Assembly (NCBI GenBank): GCA_903851455.1
Contig: CAINOM010000154.1
Location: forward strand, 1-5,039
DNA from: an uncultured Bacteroidota bacterium
Lineage (GTDB): Bacteria; Bacteroidota; Bacteroidia; Chitinophagales; Chitinophagaceae
Length of the DNA: 5,039 nucleotides
Reading direction: 5' to 3'
Position numbers and translations under genes: made by a program. Below the pieces are notes generated by a model. The model searched no databases. It saw only the letters and a list, made by a program, of their open reading frames with translations, and had not been told where the DNA came from. Below, piece after piece: positions 1-5,039 of this stretch (position 1 is its first letter; each line of letters begins with the position of its first letter).

Positions 1-634
1 AAACTGTGTTGAAATTTTGTTGCACCTGCAAAATAACCGCTTCTTCACTAATATTCCTGATGGCCGCCGCAGCCCGGTAAATATCACCGATCTCCGCATC
101 CGCATCATCCGTCTCGAGGAAGAACTGATCGGCAGGAATGTGTTTAAGCACCTCCGCCGCAGGACTTGCCTCGTTCATGATCGCCTTACCAAAGGAAAGA
201 TATATCCCTTTGGCAATCATCCGTTCTGCAACATTGCGTTTTTTATTGAACCCGTGTACAATAACCGGAACTACGAGAGGAACTTCCCCAATGATTTTCA
301 GCAACTCATCAAAAGCCCGCACGCAATGGACAATAAGCGGCTTACCCAGTTTGTTAGCCAATTGTATTTGTTTTCTGAACATCGCCACCTGCAAACCCCA
401 TTCTGTATCACAAACCTTGTCGAGCCCACACTCTCCTATGGCCAGCACGTTGGGTAGCGCCGCATATTGATCCAGGTCCTCGAGCAATTCTTCATAGCCC
501 GCGAGGTGCCACGGATGTAATCCAAGACTGCATACAACCCCTGATGCAGCCTGCTCAAAATTCGAATACAGGCTACGGATAGAAAGCGTATCGCCATCGT
601 TGTTGGAATGATGTGTATGAATGTTATAGTACAA
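1..634 (-). CDS. TatD family metal-dependent hydrolase (C terminus cut by window edge)
   Basis: The reverse strand reads as one uninterrupted frame of 211 codons to the left edge. It carries the TatD signature set: the metal-binding HxH pair in NIHTHH (H6, H8), GLHPW (38-42), the metal-bridging Glu in GECGLD (E68), H103 in PLIVHCVRA, H127 in VIVHGF, and the catalytic Asp in FLETDD (D176). TatD proteins are TIM-barrel hydrolases of the amidohydrolase superfamily, and characterised members are Mg-dependent 3'-5' exonucleases or DNases in the cytoplasm. Bacteroidota have a short form of about 215-220 residues, so probably only a few residues are missing. The start is placed at TTG 634-632. The frame is closed by a TAA at 650-652, no in-frame ATG or GTG lies between that stop and the HxH motif, and the first internal Met is residue 85. 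The TAA is also the stop codon of the upstream gene, only 15 bases away, so the two are probably co-transcribed and may be translationally coupled. The family call is firm; the exact substrate and start are less so. Confidence 0.93.
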   Translation of the reverse strand, partial: MYYNIHTHHSNNDGDTLSIRSLYSNFEQAASGVVCSLGLHPWHLAGYEELLEDLDQYAALPNVLAIGECGLDKVCDTEWGLQVAMFRKQIQLANKLGKPLIVHCVRAFDELLKIIGEVPLVVPVIVHGFNKKRNVAERMIAKGIYLSFGKAIMNEASPAAEVLKHIPADQFFLETDDADAEIGDIYRAAAAIRNISEEAVILQVQQNFNTV

Positions 635-649
635 TAGCCGCTCGCTTTT

Positions 650-1741
650 TTAATCCTTAATGAACAAATTAACTATGCCACCAATACCCTCACCATCATC
701 ATAGCACATTCGTACCGCGAGCTGATATTGCTCCTTGGGTAGACTTGTCAGTGGTATATTATAGGTCGTATTACCTTCGAAGTCATAGGTTGCTACCTCT
801 GCATCCCCATCAAGAATAACCATGTGACCATACAGACCTCCTCCGCAATTGCGAACGATCAGGTATTTATCCTTTCTCCTAAGTGTTATTTCATGGATCC
901 GGTAAACATTGCGACCGTTAATGTGGCTTGCCACAGTCGACAAAAATACCGGGTAAGCTTTGTGCTCAGGGATCGTGTATAACACAACAGTATCCATGCC
1001 AATTATAGAATCAGTTGACTGGTAGTTGATCAATTTCAGCTCCGTTTGGCCGGAACTACTCAAAGCAAAAGGAAATTTCAAGGGCTCGTAATGTTCATCC
1101 AGCACCCGCAAATGTTTATTACAGGCGACCGAGCCTATTTGAATGTTCCTCCTGGCTACAAGAAAGATCGGAATGGTGTCAATAGAGTTTTTTGTTAAGT
1201 CGAGCCCGGAAAACAGCTCAGCGTTCGGCATTATCAGATCATCGTTGGGATAGAAGGAATTCACAAATTTCCCTTCTTTGAAAAACTCCCTTTTGAAGAC
1301 CCGGTTATTTATATAGCTATCATAATAATCCGAATCTATGTGCCCGATAAAATCATGGCTATAACGGATGGTATCCCCATTTGCGAATGTGATCGTTGAT
1401 CCCATCGCGCCGGTTTTGAACTCAATTATTTCTGCTAAACTACCCGAACTATCATAAAAAAAACACGTTCCATCCCGCACCGAAACCGAGTCATTGGAAT
1501 ACCCCCTGATCCAAATACGCTCAGGGATGGCACTATCGCCGGTACCACGTATCACTGTCATTATGGTACTATCCTCATTGAAACGCTCTACGTTAAAAGA
1601 TGAGAGGGCAACAATTTTGTAGTCGCACTCAACTCCATTTTGCTTCCAATGCACAGACCTTAGCCCATAGGTCGTGGTCACGTTTTGAGCTTCGCCAAAG
1701 CTGTAGGAAAGAATCAAAAATATCGTGCAGGCTGTTCGCAA
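650..1741 (-). CDS. Hypothetical exported protein with weak YwqK/MORN-like repeats
   Basis: I do not recognise this 363-residue protein. The N terminus looks like a short Sec signal peptide: Arg2, a hydrophobic core around residues 5-15, and a possible cleavage near GEA-Q (18-19). Residues 89-111 follow the pattern of YwqK/MORN-like repeats (D-G-x-x-F-F-Y-D-x-x-G-x-L-x-E, then a closing K-T-G), and residues 150-164 (KREFFKEGKFVNSFY) look like a second degenerate copy. The rest is rich in predicted beta strands, and the last 60 residues, with a glycine cluster CGGGLYG at 299-305, may form a beta-sandwich ending close to the C terminus. It lacks the PNP-type motif of a T9SS sorting domain. The first possible start is TTG at 1741-1739: an in-frame TGA lies three codons upstream and the first internal ATG is codon 61, which would lose the signal peptide. 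It sits 55 bases after the propeller gene and 15 bases before tatD. It is probably periplasmic or surface-located; the function is unknown. Confidence 0.72.
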   Translation of the reverse strand: MRTACTIFLILSYSFGEAQNVTTTYGLRSVHWKQNGVECDYKIVALSSFNVERFNEDSTIMTVIRGTGDSAIPERIWIRGYSNDSVSVRDGTCFFYDSSGSLAEIIEFKTGAMGSTITFANGDTIRYSHDFIGHIDSDYYDSYINNRVFKREFFKEGKFVNSFYPNDDLIMPNAELFSGLDLTKNSIDTIPIFLVARRNIQIGSVACNKHLRVLDEHYEPLKFPFALSSSGQTELKLINYQSTDSIIGMDTVVLYTIPEHKAYPVFLSTVASHINGRNVYRIHEITLRRKDKYLIVRNCGGGLYGHMVILDGDAEVATYDFEGNTTYNIPLTSLPKEQYQLAVRMCYDDGEGIGGIVNLFIKD

Positions 1742-1753
1742 TGAATATCAGTT

Positions 1754-1770
1754 TAAGAGTACAACTCTTA
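1754..1770. repeat. Perfect 7-bp inverted repeat (hairpin) in the intergenic gap
   Basis: TAAGAGT (1754-1760) and ACTCTTA (1764-1770) pair perfectly around a three-base loop. The element lies in the 55-base gap between the propeller gene stop (1797) and the start of the next gene (1741), 12 bases upstream of that start in the direction of transcription. Next to it, overlapping by one base, is a 10-base palindrome ACAGGCCTGT (1770-1779). No T-run follows on the minus strand, so it is not a canonical intrinsic terminator. It could be a weak attenuator, an RNA processing site, a structure limiting initiation at the TTG start, or chance. Confidence 0.45.
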
Positions 1771-1796
1771 CAGGCCTGTTCGTGTAGTTGTGACGG

Positions 1797-4382
1797 TTAC
1801 TCTTTCACAAACTTCCGCACATCGCTGCCATTCACCCGAACAAAATAAACACCCGTTGGCAAGCCAGAGATATCTACCTGCTGTGCCTGGCTGTTGTTGC
1901 CTTGCAGATTATTAAGTACAGCCTGGCCCAGGAGATTGCTGATCACAACAGACTTTATCGCTGCACTGCTCCTTATGTTGATGCGCGTGCTTGCGGGGTT
2001 AGGGTAAACCGACACGGTGTGCGACAGCGCCATTTGCGAGGCCGCGAGCGGCGTGGTGTGGTCTGCCTTTGTTGTATTCCAGATGCCCCTGCCATAAGTA
2101 GCCGCCCATAGCTGATTGGTGGTGTAATTGATCTGGAGGTCTTCCACATGCACTGCCGGCAGGTTCGTGTTATACAATGCCCAGTCGGTCATAGTGGTAT
2201 CTTTGTAAAACACAGCAAGGTCGGTGCCCACATACTGCGTGTGCGAATTGGAATCTATCACCATACAGTTTACCGCGATATCCGGCAAAGATCCTGTTTC
2301 ATCCGTCCATATATGACTGATCAGATCACAGCTCCACAGCTTTGATGAGCCATACCAGGGACAGGTCACATAAATACGGTTTTCGTTCTTAGGGTCTACC
2401 ACCAGGTCAGAGATCAGCGTAGTAAAAGGTTTCCCGAGAAAATGCCACGTAGCTGCAAAGTCGGTGGAATACCAGATACTAGGCTGCCATACGGTATAGT
2501 CAAAATAGGTCACAAAAAGATAGTTTGGATTGCTCGGGGCGATCACCAGCCTGTCAAGGTCCACACCCGTGTCAAACACCGGTGATACAGCCGTCCATGA
2601 AAGGCCATTGTTCGTGGTCGAGTACACACGGTCATACGCCATCAGGAGAGAAGCAGTATCTGTAGGCAGCAGCACATAAGGAGATATCCATCCGCCGGAA
2701 CTGTGTATGGTGTCGCTCATGTTCGTATAGGTAGCGCCAGCATCGCGGGTCACAAAAAGAGCGCCGTTCTGGTAGCTCACATACCACATCTCAGATGGAT
2801 CACCGTAGTTGATGAGCGGCTGCATGCCATCTCCGCCAAACAGGTCATAACCAGTGCCTGCGTCCACCATCTTGGTGCCGTCATCCTGCGCGCCACCTAT
2901 GCAGTAGGTAACATCATTGTTCACTGCTATCCTGTAAAACTCGGTAATACCCAGGCCATCTGTGAGGTCCGTCCATGGCTCTGTCACCGGGCCATAATTC
3001 TTGTATATACCTCCGTCGCAGGTTTCAAAAAGCGCGCCGCTTAGCGGATTATAGGCCAGGAAGTGTTTATCTGCATGCACGGTCTCTACCCCCGCTACTC
3101 CGCCATACCACTGGTTGGCCAGCGTCCAGCTGCTGCCGCCGTCAGACGAAAAATAAGTGTTCACCCCGCCGACAGTTACTTCGTTGGGATTGGCAGGATT
3201 GACCGCTATGCACAAATCATACCATCCTTGTCCGCCGCAACTTGTGGTAGGCAGTCCCAGGTCATAACCCAGCAGATCATTAGTACAGGTAGTGTCATCC
3301 GTAAAAAGAGGGGCATAGGTCAGGCCATTGTCGGAAGATCCATATATGCCCTCCAGTCCCGACTGATTATTAGATACGATTGCTTTTACAACAGCTGGTG
3401 CCGCAGGACATACCGCCACATTTATTCGCTGCGCATCCCTGAAGTTGGTCACCGAATTCCATGTAAATCCACCATCGCCAGAACGCATGATCTGTGCAGA
3501 TGTGTCTGTATACATCGTTCCGTAAACCACTGTAGTATCAGCGGGATTATAGATCACTTGCTTGAAATTGCCACCGTTCACACTGGTCCAGGTAGCCCCG
3601 GCATCATTGGTCTTATAGAGCCCGTTGGTAGCAGCCAGCATCATAGAAAGTGTATCCAGCGGATTGATGATCAGGCAATGAGCGCTGATATAAGAAGATA
3701 CCGGCCACGTGAGCCCTGTGCCTGCCCATGTAGTTCCGCCATCGTGAGTCACGATCACACCAGAGCTGTATGCGTCACCATTGTCTGCATCGCCGGTAGC
3801 TACAAATACCGTATTGGGGTTCAGCGGGTTCACTTTGATATCGGCCACACCCAGTTTAGGCAAGAACGTATATAGCGGTGTCCAGCTAGCACCGCCATCC
3901 TTGGTCTTCCAGGTATTGCTACCTGCCGCGCCTATATAAAATGTGTTTGAATCAGTAGGATCGAAGGCTACCCTGTTGATGCGGCCCAGCCCGGAATAGC
4001 CATGTGAGCTTGTACTTGGCCCCTGGAACACCCAGTTGCTCGGCATGGCTGTAGTGCGGGCCGTTTTGCTGCCGTGCGACTGCATATAGGCTTCCCAGTT
4101 CTTTTCCATCTCACCGGGCGGCACCATATAGCCGTTCTTATCCAGGTGCATCCGCCAGTAATAGTTCCAGGCGTCAAACAAATGTTCCTTCCCCTCACCT
4201 TCTTCCTTGCGATCCGGTGCGCTGTTGCGTTCGTCTTCAGCCGTCCTTTCGGCATATTCTTTATACCTGCTCAGCGCGTCGGTAAACTTTACCGGTCCTT
4301 TGTTAGTCGCCGGCATCCATGGCTGGGCATGCAATAAATTTTGCCCGGCTAGCAGGGCGGCAAAAAATAATAATTTCTTCAT
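1797..4382 (-). CDS. Secreted Asp-box (BNR/sortilin-like) beta-propeller protein with T9SS type A sorting domain
   Basis: The 861-residue product begins with a clear Sec signal peptide (MKKLLFFAALLAGQNLLHAQ, cleavage near 20). Residues 31-110 form a highly charged, probably helical, segment. Residues 115-770 are a repeated beta-propeller region with about nine Asp-boxes of the form (S/T)-x-(D/N)-x-G-x-(T/S)-(W/Y): TKDGGASW 160-167, THDGGTTW 212-219, TNDAGATW 258-265, SGDGGFTW 301-308, SSDNGLTY 349-355, SSDGGSSW 412-419, TRDAGATY 545-552, TTNNGLSW near 589-596 and the degraded STDFAATW 639-646. GGAQDDGT (496-503) and AATYGRGIW (760-768) are typical of these large Bacteroidota propellers, often annotated as sialidase- or glycosyl-hydrolase-like; the repeat count would suit two propellers, as in GH74 and VPS10 proteins. 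The C terminus (about 787-861) is a T9SS sorting domain. I chose ATG 4382-4380, which directly precedes KK and the hydrophobic core; a TTG three codons upstream (4391) would add MIF and looks less likely. A Bacteroidota promoter lies 16 bases upstream. No catalytic residues can be assigned, so enzyme, adhesin or binding roles all remain possible. Confidence 0.93.
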   Translation of the reverse strand: MKKLLFFAALLAGQNLLHAQPWMPATNKGPVKFTDALSRYKEYAERTAEDERNSAPDRKEEGEGKEHLFDAWNYYWRMHLDKNGYMVPPGEMEKNWEAYMQSHGSKTARTTAMPSNWVFQGPSTSSHGYSGLGRINRVAFDPTDSNTFYIGAAGSNTWKTKDGGASWTPLYTFLPKLGVADIKVNPLNPNTVFVATGDADNGDAYSSGVIVTHDGGTTWAGTGLTWPVSSYISAHCLIINPLDTLSMMLAATNGLYKTNDAGATWTSVNGGNFKQVIYNPADTTVVYGTMYTDTSAQIMRSGDGGFTWNSVTNFRDAQRINVAVCPAAPAVVKAIVSNNQSGLEGIYGSSDNGLTYAPLFTDDTTCTNDLLGYDLGLPTTSCGGQGWYDLCIAVNPANPNEVTVGGVNTYFSSDGGSSWTLANQWYGGVAGVETVHADKHFLAYNPLSGALFETCDGGIYKNYGPVTEPWTDLTDGLGITEFYRIAVNNDVTYCIGGAQDDGTKMVDAGTGYDLFGGDGMQPLINYGDPSEMWYVSYQNGALFVTRDAGATYTNMSDTIHSSGGWISPYVLLPTDTASLLMAYDRVYSTTNNGLSWTAVSPVFDTGVDLDRLVIAPSNPNYLFVTYFDYTVWQPSIWYSTDFAATWHFLGKPFTTLISDLVVDPKNENRIYVTCPWYGSSKLWSCDLISHIWTDETGSLPDIAVNCMVIDSNSHTQYVGTDLAVFYKDTTMTDWALYNTNLPAVHVEDLQINYTTNQLWAATYGRGIWNTTKADHTTPLAASQMALSHTVSVYPNPASTRINIRSSAAIKSVVISNLLGQAVLNNLQGNNSQAQQVDISGLPTGVYFVRVNGSDVRKFVKE
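1800..2024 (-). other. Region encoding the T9SS type A (Por secretion) C-terminal sorting domain
   Basis: This covers residues 787-861 of the propeller protein. It shows the standard order of the family: SVYPNPAS (791-798) with the conserved PNP, a strand pair around INIRSS and SVVISNLLGQAV (811-822), then DISGLPTGVYFVRV (837-850), and a basic end (RKFVKE). In known T9SS cargo this immunoglobulin-like domain directs passage through the outer membrane translocon and is usually removed on arrival, leaving the protein anchored or free. Its presence implies that the host has a type IX secretion machine elsewhere in the genome. Confidence 0.93.
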
Positions 4383-4398
4383 AAAGATCAACTTACTA

Positions 4399-4431
4399 CA
4401 AATGTATGCGAATATTCTCTAAAGCGGGCAA
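4399..4431 (-). promoter_or_regulatory. Bacteroidota-type sigma-A promoter for the propeller gene
   Basis: On the minus strand TACATTTG (4406-4399) matches the Bacteroidota -7 consensus TAnnTTTG exactly. A TTG (4431-4429) lies 22 bases upstream, within the spacing reported for the -33 element of the phylum. The -7 box ends 16 bases before the ATG at 4382, so the leader would be only about 10 bases, with no Shine-Dalgarno sequence. The rest of the 87-base divergent gap (4383-4469) must also hold the promoter of the plus-strand gene at 4470, but no comparable TAnnTTTG match is visible there on the plus strand. Confidence 0.62.
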
Positions 4432-4469
4432 TGGCACGATTTTTCCGTGACTATTGAAAAATCATTATT

Positions 4470-4643
4470 ATGTCACAAAACAGCGAAGACCGTAAGAAAG
4501 CTTACGACGAACAAGACAAAGAAATTACCGACCTGCAAAAGAAATACAATGTAGACACACAGGAAGTGCTCAATGCCGTAATAGATTCCGATAATGATCT
4601 GGAAAAGGCGGAGGACTATCTAAAGAAAAGGACTGAAAAATAA
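4470..4643 (+). CDS. Small charged helical protein, DUF3606/UBA-like (57 aa)
   Basis: ATG at 4470 opens a 57-codon frame ending in TAA at 4641-4643. An in-frame TGA at 4455-4457 rules out a longer form. The product is highly charged (many Lys, Asp and Glu), lacks a signal peptide or membrane segment, and has only hydrophobic positions spaced as in helices. Residues 18-54 read as three short helices: EITDLQKKYN, then VDTQEVLNAVIDS, then DLEKAEDYLKKR. The pattern 'helix - VDxQEVLxAV - xNDLEKAxxYLKKR' resembles DUF3606 small proteins of about 60 residues and, more broadly, the UBA-like helical fold found in the EF-Ts N terminus (GDxEKAxxxLRKK). It is probably cytoplasmic; no molecular role is established. 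The gene stands alone: the propeller gene diverges from it, and a terminator starts 14 bases after its stop. It is short, but the composition, clean start and terminator argue that it is real. Confidence 0.8.
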   Translation: MSQNSEDRKKAYDEQDKEITDLQKKYNVDTQEVLNAVIDSDNDLEKAEDYLKKRTEK

Positions 4644-4656
4644 ACCAAATCATTTT

Positions 4657-4701
4657 AGCAAAACCGGGCTGCCATTGATAGTAGCCTGGTTTTGTTTTTT
4701 T
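4657..4701 (+). terminator. Strong rho-independent terminator of the 57-aa gene
   Basis: The arms 4657-4670 (AGCAAAACCGGGCT) and 4683-4696 pair over 14 base pairs with two G-U wobbles, around a 12-base loop (4671-4682). A T-run, continuous from 4695 to 4701, follows on the plus strand. It begins 14 bases after the stop codon at 4643. The converging minus-strand vapC remnant stops at 4716, just beyond it. Read from the minus strand the hairpin is followed only by TTTTGCTAAAA-type sequence, so it might act weakly in both directions, but the plus-strand orientation is the clear one. Confidence 0.88.
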
Positions 4702-4715
4702 GAGATGCTTCAACA

Positions 4716-5039
4716 TTACTCGTTTAATAAATCAAGATCACCAATGTGAACAAAATGTTTCCTGTTTGCGGTATCCAGGGTTAAACCATGTACAATTGCC
4801 GTTGCAGCAATGAAAAGATCCGGTTTATCAATACTTTTACGCTTTGTCTTAAGCTGCTGGACTATTTTCGCAGCTTGCCTGGCGGTAGCGCTATTAAAAC
4901 CCAATATTATAAACCTGGAAAACATTTGATCCCAAAAAAGCAGATGTTTGGCTGAAGCCCGTTTACCACCTCAAATTCTGTGACACTGGAAATAAAAAGA
5001 TTATCATAATTCTTGAAATGACTAACCAAACGGGAATTG
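4716..5039 (-). pseudogene. vapC: VapC-type PIN-domain toxin, frameshifted and cut by the right window edge
   Basis: Two minus-strand frames together make a VapC-like protein. The upstream frame enters at 5038 and gives NSRLVSHFKNYDNLFISS followed by VTEFEVVNG, the region with the conserved PIN acidic residue (Glu in TEFE); it then runs out of register and stops at 4907. The second frame, one base back, gives ASAKHLLFWDQMF and continues to TAA at 4716 with KPDLFIAATA (third acidic position) and TLDTANRKHF, both strong family motifs. A loss of one base anywhere between about 4972 and 4934 accounts for the break; a GGG run (4958-4960) and a T6 run on the coding strand (4934-4939) are the likeliest places. 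Joined, about 107 residues are visible out of the usual 125-130. The first catalytic Asp (DTN motif) and any VapB-type antitoxin gene lie beyond 5039. VapC toxins are site-specific RNases held in check by a cognate antitoxin. A sequencing error or programmed frameshifting cannot be excluded. A shorter product from ATG 4925 (69 residues) would lack half of the active site. Confidence 0.82.

Noticed and set aside
17..457. A 146-codon open frame on the plus strand
   Set aside because: It is antisense to tatD, whose catalytic motifs are all present on the other strand; the product resembles no protein family.
2508..2760. Direct repeat GGTCACAAAAAGA, copies ending at 2520 and 2760, 240 bases apart
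   Set aside because: Both copies encode the same LFVT beta-strand of the propeller repeats in the same frame, so this is structural repetition of blades and not a DNA-level repeat element.
3063..3875. A 270-codon open frame on the plus strand inside the propeller gene
   Set aside because: It lies wholly antisense to a well-supported secreted propeller gene. Its product is rich in Arg, His, Cys and Ile with no domain, signal peptide or recognisable motif, as expected of a shadow frame.
4383..4391. TTG start at 4391 for the propeller protein
   Set aside because: The ATG three codons downstream gives a textbook signal peptide with Lys2-Lys3, and the TTG would fall very close to the predicted transcription start.
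4716..4925. A 69-residue intact gene starting at ATG 4925
   Set aside because: It is only the C-terminal half of a PIN domain. The upstream half is present in another frame, so a frameshifted vapC explains the locus better than a short separate gene.
1..5039. CRISPR array, tRNA/rRNA, insertion sequence ends or a phage/defence operon
   Set aside because: No regularly spaced repeats, cloverleaf-like sequences, transposase motifs or defence-gene cluster were seen; the only defence-related item is the broken vapC at the right edge.

Overview
The window looks like chromosomal DNA from a Bacteroidota bacterium, probably in or near the Chitinophagaceae. The family placement is an inference from protein style. 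The supporting signs are a large secreted protein with a C-terminal type IX secretion (T9SS) sorting domain, a match to the Bacteroidota promoter consensus (TAnnTTTG) in front of that gene, A/T-rich translation starts without clear Shine-Dalgarno sequences, and a short TatD-type hydrolase of the form common in this phylum. There are no RNA genes, CRISPR arrays, insertion sequences or phage genes.

Layout from left to right: (1) 1-634, minus strand: a TatD-family metal-dependent hydrolase, cut at its C terminus by the window edge. (2) 650-1741, minus: a 363-residue exported protein of unknown function with weak YwqK/MORN-like repeats. (3) 1797-4382, minus: an 861-residue secreted Asp-box (BNR/sortilin-like) beta-propeller protein ending in a T9SS type A sorting domain. 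(4) 4383-4469: an 87-base divergent intergenic region holding a good Bacteroidota-type promoter for the propeller gene. (5) 4470-4643, plus: a 57-residue charged helical protein resembling DUF3606/UBA-like small proteins, followed by a strong intrinsic terminator (4657-4701). (6) 4716-5039, minus: a VapC-type PIN-domain toxin gene with a frameshift, running off the right edge.

The three left-hand genes are co-oriented with short gaps (55 and 15 bases) and could be read from the promoter at 4399-4431, although a hairpin lies in the 55-base gap. The unknown secreted protein and tatD are the more tightly linked pair, and both appear to start at TTG. Functionally, the propeller protein is predicted to be exported by Sec, moved across the outer membrane by T9SS and displayed or released. 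TatD is a cytoplasmic nuclease-like housekeeping enzyme, and its link to the secreted proteins is probably only positional. The small plus-strand gene and the vapC remnant converge on the terminator.

No convincing new multi-gene system is visible. The points most worth a second look are the frameshifted vapC, the two consecutive TTG-start genes, and the uncharacterised secreted protein.
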